Shown here one piece after another: positions 37,582 through 47,090 of a stretch of DNA of 64,000 nt. Positions within the stretch are counted from its first letter, which is position 1, and each line of letters begins with the position of its first letter. The stretch is from Parapusillimonas sp013416435 (GTDB lineage: Bacteria > Pseudomonadota > Gammaproteobacteria > Burkholderiales > Burkholderiaceae_B), in the NCBI RefSeq assembly GCF_052180245.1, contig NZ_CP197474.1:4464001-4528000 (forward strand). Reading direction: 5' to 3'. A model generated the notes under the pieces. The model saw nothing but the letters and a program-made list of their open reading frames with translations. It had not been told where the DNA came from and did not search any database. Both the position numbers and the translations under genes were made by a program.

Positions 37582-39248
37582 GTCGGTCCTGAAATATTCA
37601 TTTCAACGGTCATTCGGGCGTTTCATGCCGCCAAGAGCCACAGCTTCCGAACGCCGAGACTGTCATTCAAGCGGTCACCAGGCCGGCTCGCAGCCAAGGC
37701 CAGCCAGAACCAGCGTGGCATCGTGCCTTTCACGAGGCGCAAAAAAAGCGCCCTCAGGAAGGGCACGCCCTTCTTGGCGATCATGCGCAGCAGCCACTTG
37801 ATGTTGTAGCCCGCCGCGCACAGCACCGCGTGCAGCCGGTCGCCGTATTCGCCCTTCAAGTGACAGCGGTCCATCCGGTGATCCGCTTTCAGGTGTCCGA
37901 TGATCGGCTCGATGGCCTGGCGTCGCTTGAGCTGCCGTCTTTCCTGTGCCGTCAAGCGCTTGGGCTTGCCCCGGTGCACCACGCGTACGCCGGGATTCTC
38001 GGCATCGACGCCCCGGTAGCCCAGATCAACAAAGACCGTTTCAGGCGCGGCGGCACAGTCCTGCATGAGAATGGTGGCCTGCTCCAGTTGGGAACTCAGC
38101 GTGTGGCCATCATACGGATTACGATGAAACGCCCGAGCCCCCACAATCAGGTTGCCTTTGAAGGTGCTGGCAATGCCCACCTTCACGCCAAACTCGTAAG
38201 GCCGGCGCGCCTTGCCCTTGCTGATACAGCTGACCTCCGGGGCGTGCCAGGCGTACAGCTTGGGCTGGCCGTCGACAGTCGTGCGCTGGGCACTCTGAGC
38301 CCCAATACGCTGGGCCTTGCCCAACACCTCGTCCAGTGCTTCGCGCACGGCCTGCCCCATCGCACTGGCTTTGCGGTCGATCTCGCGGGCCAGCCGCCCG
38401 ACGATGGTTCGCTGACGTTTGATCGCCCGGCGCATCCGCTTGAACTGGCGTGCATGAGCGAAGCGCCCGGCCTGGCGGCTCAGTTGCTCGCCTTCCTTGG
38501 CAAAGGTCTGCTTGAGCGCAATGCCGGCATCCTTGGCTGCTCCCACCAGCTTGATCCGTGCGATCTCCAGCAGCCGGCTGTCCGTCGGGTGGGCGATGGC
38601 CTTCTCCTGCACCGTGCTGTCCACGATGACTCGACTGAGCTCCTGCGGCTTGATGAGCTTGAGCTCGACGGCCACATTGATGGTCTGGGCCAGCAACTCT
38701 TCTACACCGTCCTCGCCCAGCAGTTTGCGAAACTTCACCAGCGTGGTGGCGTCACAGGGCGGGCGATCCTCGTAGTAGCTCTGCCCCGAAAAGAACTGCC
38801 AGCGCGGCGTATCGGCCCAACGGGCCACCACGCCTTCGTCTGATTCGTTGAAGGCATGCTTCAGATACAGCAGCGAAATCATGATCCGCAGAGGCACGCG
38901 TGGGCGCCCGGCATGGCTGCGCGACACCTGGCGCTGCACCTTCTCGCCAAACAAATCCAGGTCCGGCATGGCCACGCCGTCGTGCGCCTTGCGCAAGAAC
39001 CGGTGCGCCACCGCCGCCTCAATCTCCTGCCACGGCATGCGCGAGGCCAGCACTGCCAGCGGATGGCGCAGGTCGATCATTTGGTCGATACGGGCACGGA
39101 AAAAGTCATCGGTGGCAGGGCAGGCAAACATCGCAATCAAACTCCCAGAAAACAACCTCTATTGGACAACAAGCCGGGAGTTCCGGGTATCGGAAATTGC
39201 CCCAATCATCAGTGTTTATGCGGGTTGCGGGGATTATTCAAGGCCGAC
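37582..39248 (-). mobile_element. IS5-like insertion sequence, 1.67 kb
   Basis: Imperfect terminal inverted repeats GTCGGTCCTGAAATATTC (left) and GTCGGCCTTGAATAATCC (right, inverted) match at 13 of 18 positions and bracket one transposase gene. TAAGTA flanks both ends. The element lies between genes, after the DUF2269 gene, and interrupts no recognisable reading frame. The intact ends and transposase suggest a recent insertion. Confidence 0.75.
37623..39155 (-). CDS. IS5-family DDE transposase
   Basis: 510 residues, among the longer IS5-type transposases. The catalytic triad can be read as Asp in VIVDSTVQEKAI, Asp in VFVDLGYRGVD and Glu in QAIEPIIGHLKADHRMDR (the DDE/YREK-like region). An N-terminal helix-rich domain with GRPRVPLRIMISLLYLKH precedes it. 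Moves the surrounding element by cut-and-paste. The ATG at 39155 could be replaced by the in-frame ATG at 39131. Confidence 0.92.
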   Translation of the reverse strand: MFSGSLIAMFACPATDDFFRARIDQMIDLRHPLAVLASRMPWQEIEAAVAHRFLRKAHDGVAMPDLDLFGEKVQRQVSRSHAGRPRVPLRIMISLLYLKHAFNESDEGVVARWADTPRWQFFSGQSYYEDRPPCDATTLVKFRKLLGEDGVEELLAQTINVAVELKLIKPQELSRVIVDSTVQEKAIAHPTDSRLLEIARIKLVGAAKDAGIALKQTFAKEGEQLSRQAGRFAHARQFKRMRRAIKRQRTIVGRLAREIDRKASAMGQAVREALDEVLGKAQRIGAQSAQRTTVDGQPKLYAWHAPEVSCISKGKARRPYEFGVKVGIASTFKGNLIVGARAFHRNPYDGHTLSSQLEQATILMQDCAAAPETVFVDLGYRGVDAENPGVRVVHRGKPKRLTAQERRQLKRRQAIEPIIGHLKADHRMDRCHLKGEYGDRLHAVLCAAGYNIKWLLRMIAKKGVPFLRALFLRLVKGTMPRWFWLALAASRPGDRLNDSLGVRKLWLLAA

Positions 39249-39254
39249 TAAGTA
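39249..39254. repeat. Direct repeat TAAGTA flanking the insertion sequence (right)
   Basis: Partner of 37576-37581. The following 268 bp up to the next gene show no recognisable gene. Confidence 0.5.
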
Positions 39255-39522
39255 ATCAATACAAAGCACAGTTTTATGCGTCGGCCTTCTCGCTGCTCCA
39301 ATGCTCCTGATGAATCGTATGTACTGCTACGTAGCCGCCACGCCCCACCGCTGATGCATCATGAGTTTTTTTCTTGTTATTCCAATATTTATGCATTGGA
39401 CGAAGCACTTCCTGGATGAATAGAATGCCCACAAGCCCGAAGAGGTTATCCGGCGTGCTTGCACGCCGTTTGATTATTTCCATCGACTCTTCCGTATTCG
39501 ATGAGCAAATTGGAGACAACAT

Positions 39523-40527
39523 ATGAATAATTCGATCCCAGGTATCTGCCGTTCGTTCGCCTGCACTCTCGTTATTGGCACCTTGCCTTTTGCAACATCA
39601 GCCTTTGCCAGTTCTACGGAATGGCCAGCGTCCGGCAAGCCGGTGACCATCGTGGCCCCCTTCAGTGCGGGGTCCGGCGCCGACGGCCTAGTGCGCAGAC
39701 TGGCACAACAGGTCAACAGGCAGACAGGCGTTCCTGTCATTGTTGAGAACAAACCCGGCGCCAGCACCACCATTGGCGCCGATGCCGTGGCAAGAGCAAA
39801 ACCCGATGGCTATACGCTGCTATATACCTATGTGCTCACCCATGCCCAGAATCCGCATCTCTTCAAGAGCCTATCCTATGATGCATTCAAGGACTTCACA
39901 CCTATCTTGAAAGTGGTCGACTCCGCGACGATTCTGGCCGTGAATAACACCGCCCCCTTCGGCTCAACGCAAGAGCTCATCGAATATGCACGGCAGCACC
40001 CCGGCAAGCTCAATTATGGCTCCTACAATGTAGGGTCCACCGCACACCTGAACTCTGAAATACTCATGCGCAACACCGGCATAGACGCGGTTCATATTCC
40101 TTACAAAGGCTCAGCCGATGCATTGGTGGGCCTGCTTTCAGGAGACATCCATTTTGCGTTCGTCGACACGGCCACTGCGGTCAACCAAGCCCGCGCAGGG
40201 AAGCTCAGGCTTTTTGGCACAGCGACAGACGAACGCTTGAAAGTGCTACCAGATCTGCCGACGCTTTCCGAGCAAGGCATTCAAGGGCTCGATGTTGTGG
40301 GATGGCAGGCCATTTTCGCTCCAGGCGGCGTGCCCGAGGAGCTGGCTGAGCAGATTGCCGGCGTATTCCGACGTGCCTTGCGCGAACCGGAAGTCACGGA
40401 AAGCTTTGAGTCTCAGGGTGTCCAGGTTAGTGGGACGGGTCCAAAGGAGTTTGCAGGAATCGTACGCCGGGATTACGAACACTGGGGCCAGATTATCAAG
40501 GCGCTTGATTTGAAGCTCGATCGCTGA
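39523..40527 (+). CDS. Bug-family tripartite tricarboxylate receptor
   Basis: 334 residues with signal peptide ending AFASSTEWP. Segments VTIVAPFSAGSGADGLVRRL, VENKPGASTTIG and KPDGYTLLYTYV are typical. GGAGACAACAT precedes the ATG. It has no transporter genes next to it; the convergent LysR gene and the amidohydrolase beyond may belong to the same pathway. Confidence 0.92.
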   Translation: MNNSIPGICRSFACTLVIGTLPFATSAFASSTEWPASGKPVTIVAPFSAGSGADGLVRRLAQQVNRQTGVPVIVENKPGASTTIGADAVARAKPDGYTLLYTYVLTHAQNPHLFKSLSYDAFKDFTPILKVVDSATILAVNNTAPFGSTQELIEYARQHPGKLNYGSYNVGSTAHLNSEILMRNTGIDAVHIPYKGSADALVGLLSGDIHFAFVDTATAVNQARAGKLRLFGTATDERLKVLPDLPTLSEQGIQGLDVVGWQAIFAPGGVPEELAEQIAGVFRRALREPEVTESFESQGVQVSGTGPKEFAGIVRRDYEHWGQIIKALDLKLDR

Positions 40528-40574
40528 AGCACAAAAATCCGAACGCTCAAGGCCTCCGGTACAACCCAGGAGGC

Positions 40575-41498
40575 TCAAGGACTGATTGTGCCGCCTCGCA
40601 TCAATTCCTCCACCATGCTGATCACTTGCAGACTGGCAGGCGACAGCGTGCGTCGAGAATGATGGATGATGCTGCACGTTAGTTCCGTCTCATCAGAATA
40701 TGGGATTGGAAGCTGGACAAGGCTGCCTTCGCTCAATTCACAGCTGATGGATTCCCGCATACTGAAAAATATCACGTCGCTGCCCAGCGCTACGGCGCGC
40801 AGCGCAGCCACGCTATTACACTCCAGGGCGATAGGAACGTCTTCGATATTGGGTAACCGGTACAACGCCGCCAATTGAGCTCGGGCCCTTGGTGGCAAGG
40901 GCGCAGCAGCCAATCGGTAATTCATCAAAGCGGCGCGCAAAGCGCCCTTGCCTCGAATGGCCAGCAGGGGATGGCCTGCGCGGACGAACAGGCCGGCATG
41001 CTGTGGCGGAAGCGGACGCACCGTGAACTCGGCCGAGGGCGGCAGGCTATGGGTTACGGCGACGACAAAATCCAACTTGTCCTGCGCCAGCATCTCGACC
41101 AAGGTCGTCCAGCTCTCGATCTCGACACGCATGCTGATGCCGGGATAATCCCGCGCCAACTGAGTCAGGAGAGGTGACAGGAATCCGGCCGCGGGAAAGA
41201 TTCCCGCGCCCATGGCGACATCACCACTGCCCAGACCGCGTATCAACTCGCTCTCACGCTGCAGTGCCGCCGCCTCAGCCAGCACTCGACGGGCATGCGC
41301 CAAGACGCTGCGGCCAGGATTGGTCAAACGGACGCCCGTAGCGCTGCGATCCAGCAATTTCAAACCCAGCACATCTTCCAGCGACTGGATGCTACGGCTT
41401 AGTGCAGACTGCGTGAGGTGCAATTGTGCTGCCGCTCGGGAATAGTGCCGCTCTTCTACCAACGTCGAAAAATGCTTTAGGGTGCGTAGGCTTAGCAT
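40575..41498 (-). CDS. LysR-family transcriptional regulator
   Basis: 307 residues. HTH region HYSRAAAQLHLTQSALSRSIQSLE (about 18-41) followed by a LysR substrate-binding domain. Divergent from the D-aminoacylase-type amidohydrolase gene, with a perfect 22-bp palindrome between them, so it most likely regulates that gene and itself. Confidence 0.9.
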   Translation of the reverse strand: MLSLRTLKHFSTLVEERHYSRAAAQLHLTQSALSRSIQSLEDVLGLKLLDRSATGVRLTNPGRSVLAHARRVLAEAAALQRESELIRGLGSGDVAMGAGIFPAAGFLSPLLTQLARDYPGISMRVEIESWTTLVEMLAQDKLDFVVAVTHSLPPSAEFTVRPLPPQHAGLFVRAGHPLLAIRGKGALRAALMNYRLAAAPLPPRARAQLAALYRLPNIEDVPIALECNSVAALRAVALGSDVIFFSMRESISCELSEGSLVQLPIPYSDETELTCSIIHHSRRTLSPASLQVISMVEELMRGGTISP

Positions 41499-41532
41499 AA
41501 TGAGTTTTTATCATTGATATGAGGTTAATTAT

Positions 41533-41554
41533 GCATTTGATTCAAATCAAATGC
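41533..41554. promoter_or_regulatory. LysR operator candidate, 22-bp perfect palindrome
   Basis: GCATTTGATT-CA-AATCAAATGC lies midway in the 111 bp between the lysR-type gene and the divergent amidohydrolase gene and contains the LTTR T-N11-A pattern. It is AT-rich in a GC-rich genome, which makes chance occurrence unlikely. Confidence 0.65.
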
Positions 41555-41609
41555 AAAACTAGAATTTATTTGTGAGGATCAATACTGGATAAATCAGGAG
41601 ACGACCGAC

Positions 41610-43328
41610 ATGTACGACGTGGTAATTCGAGGCGGCACGATAGTGGACGGGAGCGGGCAGCCCGGATTCTGTGGCGACGTGGGCATCTGCTCAGGAAAAA
41701 TTGTTCAGGTAGGAGGTACGGTTCCCTCGGGGCGGCGGGAAATAGACGCCGAAGGTTGCCTCGTGGCGCCGGGGTGGATCGATATCCATACCCACTATGA
41801 CGGCCAGGCGACCTGGGACCCTTACCTCAGCCCATCTACTTGGCACGGCGTAACCACGGCAATCATGGGCAATTGCGGCGTGGGTTTCGCTCCTGTGAAA
41901 GAGGAACGGCGCGACTGGCTGATCAAGGTGATGGAAGGGGTGGAAGACATTCCCGGCACCGTGCTGTCCGAAGGGATCGAATGGGAGTGGGAAACATTCC
42001 CCGAATACCTCGACGCGTTGGATCGGCGCCCCATGGCGCTGGATATCGGCGCCCAACTACCGCACTCAGCCCTGCGGGCGTATGTCATGGGCGACCGTGC
42101 TATCCATCATGACGAAGCCGCTCCAAAGGACTTGCAGGAGATGCGAAATTTGCTGCGACAGGCCTTGGATGCGGGGGCGATGGGCTTTTCCACCTCCAAG
42201 ACATTCCTACACAAGTATGATGAGCGTAAGTACCCGCCAGGCACCTTTGCCACTGAAGAAGAATTGATGTCTCTGGGAACTGTGCTGGGCGAAGCCGGCC
42301 ACGGCGTGTTCCAGATGACGGCCAACCATCCCGCCATGGAGCAAGAAATGCCCTGGCTCAAGGCCTTGGCGCGGCATAACGACCTGCCTGTCCTGTTCAA
42401 CCTGCAGCAAACGGATGGCGCGCCGGATATCTGGCGCGAACTCTTGGACCAGCTCGAGCAAGCCCGCAAGCAGAATGTGCCCTTGTTCGGTGGTATAAGT
42501 GGCAGGCCTCTTGGTATCCTGTTCTCGTGGCAAAGCAGCCTGCATCCCTTCATTGCCCACCCAACATTCAAGCAGCTGCAAGCCTTACCATTCGAGCAGA
42601 TGATTGCCCAACTGCGTAATCCAGCCATACGCAGCAAGCTCTTAAACGAACAAGTTGGGTTGCTTGATCTTCGGGCAACGACACTATTCAGCAGCTTCCA
42701 TAAAATCTTCCCCCTTGGGGATGAACCCGACTACGAGCCCACCGCCGACAACAGCGTAGCCGCAATGGCGGCGCGAACTGGCCGCCAGCCGCTGGACATC
42801 ATCTACGATTTGATGCTCGAGAAAGACGGAAAAGCCTTTTTGTACTACCCTTCCTTCAATTATTCCTATGGGCATTTGGACCATGTGCACGAAATGCTGC
42901 AACATGACAGTACCGTGAACAGCCTGTCAGACGGCGGCGCCCATTGCGGCTACATTTGTGACATCAGCCTGCCTACTTTCATGATCAGCTATTGGACGCG
43001 CGACCGCGAACGCGGCCATAAGCTACCGCTGGAGCGGGTGATAAAACGACAGACGTCCGATACCGCACGAGTCTATGGCTTACATGATCGTGGGATACTG
43101 AAGCCGGGCCTCAAGGCAGACATCAATGTGATCGATCCCAATGCGCTCAGGCTGCATGGTCCTGAGATGGTGTTCGACTTGCCAGCGGGCGGACGCAGGC
43201 TGGTGCAACGCGCGGACGGCTATGTGGCTACACTGGTCAATGGCGAGCCCATTTTCGAACATGGGCAAGCCACTGGAGCACTGCCGGGCCGATTATTACG
43301 TAGTCGCAGAGGTGGAATCCATGCGTGA
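41610..43328 (+). CDS. D-aminoacylase-type amidohydrolase, long form
   Basis: 572-residue metal-dependent amidohydrolase. The metal motif DIHTHYDG holds His60 and His62, GNCGVGFAP carries Cys89, and SDGGAHCGYICD supplies the catalytic Asp region. It is about 100 residues longer than the family member at 9436-10863 and belongs to the subgroup annotated as N-acyl-D-amino-acid deacylase or amidohydrolase family protein. Probably removes an acyl or carbamoyl group from a D-amino acid or similar amide. ATG behind CAGGAGACGACCGAC. Regulated by the divergent LysR. Confidence 0.82.
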   Translation: MYDVVIRGGTIVDGSGQPGFCGDVGICSGKIVQVGGTVPSGRREIDAEGCLVAPGWIDIHTHYDGQATWDPYLSPSTWHGVTTAIMGNCGVGFAPVKEERRDWLIKVMEGVEDIPGTVLSEGIEWEWETFPEYLDALDRRPMALDIGAQLPHSALRAYVMGDRAIHHDEAAPKDLQEMRNLLRQALDAGAMGFSTSKTFLHKYDERKYPPGTFATEEELMSLGTVLGEAGHGVFQMTANHPAMEQEMPWLKALARHNDLPVLFNLQQTDGAPDIWRELLDQLEQARKQNVPLFGGISGRPLGILFSWQSSLHPFIAHPTFKQLQALPFEQMIAQLRNPAIRSKLLNEQVGLLDLRATTLFSSFHKIFPLGDEPDYEPTADNSVAAMAARTGRQPLDIIYDLMLEKDGKAFLYYPSFNYSYGHLDHVHEMLQHDSTVNSLSDGGAHCGYICDISLPTFMISYWTRDRERGHKLPLERVIKRQTSDTARVYGLHDRGILKPGLKADINVIDPNALRLHGPEMVFDLPAGGRRLVQRADGYVATLVNGEPIFEHGQATGALPGRLLRSRRGGIHA

Positions 43329-43372
43329 TTCCACACTGTCCAAATCCGGCTTCAACCCGCTTGGCATTTGAT

Positions 43373-43410
43373 GAGGCCTGCGCTGTGGTTTGAACTACAG
43401 CGCAGGCCTC
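43373..43410. terminator. Bidirectional hairpin between convergent genes
   Basis: GAGGCCTGCGCTGTGGTT pairs with AACTACAGCGCAGGCCTC, a 16-18 bp stem, between the convergent amidohydrolase gene and the Bug gene of the sulfur cluster. No clear T run follows, so efficiency is uncertain. Confidence 0.6.
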
Positions 43411-43418
43411 CGAACCAA

Positions 43419-44414
43419 TCAATTGATCTTCAGCTTTGCGCTCGCCACCACATCGGCCCAGTACACGCTTTCCTGTCCCAGCTTCGCCGTCAATTGCTCG
43501 GGCGAGCTGCCCACAGGCTGCGCGCCGTCATTGTTGATTTTTTGCATGAGGCCGGGCGACTTCAAGGCTTGCTGGACGGCATTCGCAAGGTAAGCGACCC
43601 GTTCCGTCGGCGTCCCCGCCGGTACAAAAAGGCCGTACCAGCCCTCGATGGATATACCGTCGATTCCAAGCTCGGCCAGCGTTGGGGCGGTTTTGAACAC
43701 ACCGATCCGATTCTCATGGGTCATGGCGAGCACCCGCAGCTTTCCGGATGCGACCAACCCTTCAACCGACGGCGGCGAGGTGATGAGCATATCGACCGTG
43801 CCACCTTGCAGGTCGTTGATGGCCGGGCCCGCGCCGCGATAAGGCACATGCACGAGGTCCAGCCTGGCTTTCTGCTCCAGCAGTGTGCCTGCCAAGTGCG
43901 ACAGCGTGCCGTTGCCCGGCGTTGCATAGGTCAGCGCCCCGGGATTCTTGCGCGCCGCCTCCAAATAGGCGTCCAGGGTCTTATAGGGACTCTCCGCCGA
44001 CACGACGAGTGCGAGCGGCGCCGACGTAATCTGCGAAATGGGTTGAAAGTCCTTGATGGCGTCGAAACCGGTGTTGGAATAGAGTGCCGGGTTGACCGCC
44101 ATGACGCTGTTCTGCGACAGCACCAGCGTATAGCCGTCTGCCTTAGCGCGTGCGACCTGTGATGTGCCCAAATTGCCGCCCGCGCCGGAACGGTTTTCCA
44201 CCACCACGCTCTGCCCGGTGATTCCGCCAAGCTCGTGCGCCAATAGACGCGCCACGCCATCGTTTCCTCCTCCGGGCGGGAACGGAGAAATAATCGTCAA
44301 AGCGCGGGCGGGGTAATTCTCCGCCGCGACCGCCGCCGGCGCGGCCGCCAAGACAAGGCACGCCGCCACCGCCGACAGCCCGCCACCTAGAATGCGCAAA
44401 ATCGCTCCATCCAT
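43419..44414 (-). CDS. Bug-family tripartite tricarboxylate receptor, last gene of the sulfur cluster
   Basis: 331 residues with signal peptide ending AAVAAENYP. Segments LTIISPFPPGGGNDGVARL, VENRSGAGGNLG and KADGYTLVLSQN are diagnostic. Its ATG overlaps the stop of the ArgE-type gene by one base (TAATG) behind AAGGAGAGCAG, so it is translated together with the operon. It gives the operon a second uptake component besides the ABC importer. Confidence 0.92.
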   Translation of the reverse strand: MDGAILRILGGGLSAVAACLVLAAAPAAVAAENYPARALTIISPFPPGGGNDGVARLLAHELGGITGQSVVVENRSGAGGNLGTSQVARAKADGYTLVLSQNSVMAVNPALYSNTGFDAIKDFQPISQITSAPLALVVSAESPYKTLDAYLEAARKNPGALTYATPGNGTLSHLAGTLLEQKARLDLVHVPYRGAGPAINDLQGGTVDMLITSPPSVEGLVASGKLRVLAMTHENRIGVFKTAPTLAELGIDGISIEGWYGLFVPAGTPTERVAYLANAVQQALKSPGLMQKINNDGAQPVGSSPEQLTAKLGQESVYWADVVASAKLKIN

Positions 44415-45637
44415 TACTGCTCTCCTTTTCCCTTTGGCCGGAAATCGGCCGCTTGTTCACATAGATTTCGTATGAATTGATCGCACAGCGCGAGCTGCTC
44501 AAGCTCGACATATTCGTTCGGCTTATGCGCCTGCTGAATGCTGCCCGGACCGCAGATCACCGCCGGGATGCCGGCCCTTTGGTACAAGCCGCCTTCCGTC
44601 ATGTAGCTGACTGCTTGCCCGACCGACTTCTGCCGCGTCAGTCGCAGCACATAGTCGGCGAGCTCTTCGTTGGGCCCGCTTTCGAGCGCCGGGTTGTCGC
44701 TCTGCTTATCGAATTGAATATCCGCCCCCGGCGCGCGCCGCCTCATCCTGGGCAGCACGTCTTGCATGGCATAGTCGTGAACCTGCGCGAATATCCCATC
44801 TGGATCGGTGTCCGGCAGATAGCGGTAGCCAAAGGTGAATTCGCAATCGCGCGGCACGATATTCCTGGCGAGGCCGCCATGTACGAGGCTGGTCTGCAGG
44901 GTGTCGTACGGAGTATCGAACGCGCTGTCCGGGCGTGCCGCCCCCTGCAGCCGATCAGCGACATCTTCGATGCGGCTGATGATTCTCGCAGCGTGCTGTA
45001 TGGCATTGACGCCCTCTTGGATGCGCGATGCATGCGCTTCCTCCCCTCGGACACAGCACCGATAATTTCGGCTTCCCTTGTGCGCCGTCACGACTCGCAT
45101 GCTGGTCGGCTCGCCCACGACACACGCATTGGGCTTGACGCCCGACCTTTCCAGATCCGCAAGCAGCGTACGTACTCCTTTGCAGCCGACCTCTTCATCG
45201 TAAGTGAAGGCCAGATGCACCGGCCGGCGCAAAGGGGCGCCGCATAGCCGGCCGATATTGGCCAGTACGACCGCAATGAATCCTTTCATATCGCATGTGC
45301 CGCGGCCATATGCCTTGCCGTCAGAGATGCGCAGCTTGAACGGCGAGCCGTCCCAGTCCTGGCCATCGACCGGCACGACATCGGTATGCCCCGACAGCAT
45401 GACGCCGCCCGGGACCGCTGGGCCGATCGTTGCGAAGACATTGGCTTTCGTGCCGGCGGCGTCGTAGCTCAAGCGTGAATCGATTCCGTAAGAACGCAAA
45501 TGATCTTGCAGCCAGGCCACCAGTTCCAGATTGGAGTCGCGGCTTACCGTCGGGAAGGCGATCAATTGCTCCAGCAACACCAGTATGTCCGCCAGGCTAC
45601 CGTGCTCACGATATTGCACCATCGCTTCTGCCTGCAT
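44414..45637 (-). CDS. ArgE/M20-family deacylase (acetylornithine-deacetylase-like)
   Basis: 407 residues, zinc-dependent. SGHTDVVPVDG, GTCDMKGF and YDEEVGCKG hold the metal ligands and general base, followed by the lid domain and a C-terminal CGPGSIQQAHKPNEY. ArgE-type enzymes remove N-acetyl groups from amino acids. In this operon the substrate is more likely an N-acyl amino acid imported by the neighbouring transporter than acetylornithine. The ATG at 45637 lies behind GGGGGGACGGC; a TTG six codons earlier overlaps the ATPase stop. Confidence 0.85.
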   Translation of the reverse strand: MQAEAMVQYREHGSLADILVLLEQLIAFPTVSRDSNLELVAWLQDHLRSYGIDSRLSYDAAGTKANVFATIGPAVPGGVMLSGHTDVVPVDGQDWDGSPFKLRISDGKAYGRGTCDMKGFIAVVLANIGRLCGAPLRRPVHLAFTYDEEVGCKGVRTLLADLERSGVKPNACVVGEPTSMRVVTAHKGSRNYRCCVRGEEAHASRIQEGVNAIQHAARIISRIEDVADRLQGAARPDSAFDTPYDTLQTSLVHGGLARNIVPRDCEFTFGYRYLPDTDPDGIFAQVHDYAMQDVLPRMRRRAPGADIQFDKQSDNPALESGPNEELADYVLRLTRQKSVGQAVSYMTEGGLYQRAGIPAVICGPGSIQQAHKPNEYVELEQLALCDQFIRNLCEQAADFRPKGKGEQ

Positions 45638-45651
45638 GCCGTCCCCCCGGG

Positions 45652-46377
45652 TCAATGAACGATTTCAGACAGGAACTTCTTCGCGCGCTCGTGCTGCGGG
45701 CGGACGAAGAATTCTTCCGGAGGCGCATCTTCCAGGATTTCGCCACGGTCCATGAACCAAACCCTGTCAGCCACCTCGCGGGCGAAGTTCATCTCGTGCG
45801 TCACGCAGACCATCGTCATCCCCTCAGCAGCCAAGGTCTTCATGACGCTCAGCACCTCGCCCACCATTTCCGGGTCCAGCGCACTTGTCGGCTCGTCAAA
45901 AAGAATCAATGGCGGCTTTTGTGCAAGTGCGCGGGCAATGGCGACTCGCTGTTGCTGGCCGCCCGAGAGATTCGCCGGCATGGCATCCAGCTTCTCTTGC
46001 AGACCGACTTTGCACAGCAAGTCTTCGGCGAGCTCATAGGCATCTTTGCGAGCCATGCCTCCGACCTTGATCGGAGAAAGCGCAATATTGTCTTTCACCG
46101 ACAAATGAGGGAACAGATTGAACTGCTGGAACACGAAACCGATGCCGGCGCGCAAGCGATTGATATCGAGCTTTTCATCGGTGATATTCTGGCCTTGCAC
46201 CTTTATGGTGCCGCGCTGGATTTCTTCCAATCTATTGATGGTGCGGATCATGGTGGACTTGCCCGAGCCGGACGGACCACATACGACCAGGACTTCGCCG
46301 TCGTGCACTTCGCCGCAAATATTGTTCAGCGCCTGGTATTTCTTATACCATTTGCTTACCCCTTCGAACTGGATCAT
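45652..46377 (-). CDS. Polar amino acid ABC transporter, ATP-binding protein
   Basis: 241 residues of the GlnQ/HisP type. Walker A GPSGSGKST, signature LSGGQQQR, Walker B LILFDEP and the switch histidine in VTHEM are all present. The ATG at 46377 follows CGGAGACAGGA and lies 11 bp after the upstream permease gene. Energises the importer formed with the two permeases and the binding protein of this operon. Confidence 0.94.
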   Translation of the reverse strand: MIQFEGVSKWYKKYQALNNICGEVHDGEVLVVCGPSGSGKSTMIRTINRLEEIQRGTIKVQGQNITDEKLDINRLRAGIGFVFQQFNLFPHLSVKDNIALSPIKVGGMARKDAYELAEDLLCKVGLQEKLDAMPANLSGGQQQRVAIARALAQKPPLILFDEPTSALDPEMVGEVLSVMKTLAAEGMTMVCVTHEMNFAREVADRVWFMDRGEILEDAPPEEFFVRPQHERAKKFLSEIVH

Positions 46378-46388
46378 TCCTGTCTCCG

Positions 46389-47090
46389 TCAACCCGCTTG
46401 CGCGATAAGGCCCATCTGCTTGTCCTTCAAGTGGTTCTCCAGCACTTTGGCCAGCCTGGACAATACAAGGCATAAAAAGAAATAGAACATGGCGAGAACC
46501 AGATAGGTTCGAAGCGCTCCGGTGAGCTCGATGCTATTGATCTGCTGCGCGGAAAATGCGGCTTCCTGGACGCCTATGATGTAAACGATGGAGGTGGCCT
46601 TGATGGTGGACACGAACTGGTTCAGCAACGATGGGATCATGTTGCTCAGTGCCTGCGGAAGCTGGATGCTCGCCAGCGTTTGAGCCGAAGTCAATCCCAT
46701 GGCCCTTGCCGCCTCGACCTGCCCCTGCGGAACGGACTGGATTCCTGCACGGATGATTTCCGCAAGGAATGCCGACTCGTAGACAATGATCGCTGCCAAG
46801 GCAATCCAGAATGGCGGGAGCTCGGTTCCCAACATGACTGGCAGCAGAAAATACGCCCAGAATACGATCATGATCAAGGGGATCGATCTGAAGGTGTATA
46901 CCCACACCGTGGATGCAAGGCGCGCCACTCCGGTTCCTGTACGGGCAATACCGACCAGCATGGCGAAGGGAAAGGCGCCGGCCAGGCCCAGAGCCGCCAG
47001 GATGATCGTGCCGGCGAACCCACCGATGGGCCCGTTTGGCCAGGACCCGACTAGAAACATCAGGCCATAGGTATGAAGAAAGTCGATCAC
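46389..47090 (-). CDS. Polar amino acid ABC transporter, permease
   Basis: 233 residues, about five helices of the HisM/GltK family. The EAA loop is seen as EAARAMGLTSAQTLASIQLPQAL. GTG start overlapping the stop of the other permease (GTGA), so the two are translationally coupled and probably form a heterodimeric channel. Confidence 0.92.
   Translation of the reverse strand: MIDFLHTYGLMFLVGSWPNGPIGGFAGTIILAALGLAGAFPFAMLVGIARTGTGVARLASTVWVYTFRSIPLIMIVFWAYFLLPVMLGTELPPFWIALAAIIVYESAFLAEIIRAGIQSVPQGQVEAARAMGLTSAQTLASIQLPQALSNMIPSLLNQFVSTIKATSIVYIIGVQEAAFSAQQINSIELTGALRTYLVLAMFYFFLCLVLSRLAKVLENHLKDKQMGLIAQAG

Noticed and set aside
37582..39248. IS element as part of a composite transposon carrying the neighbouring genes
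   Set aside because: Only one copy is present and no second end or partner IS was seen in the window.
39274..39522. 82-codon minus-strand frame between the IS and the Bug gene
   Set aside because: No family resemblance or ribosome binding site; probably non-coding flank of the IS insertion.
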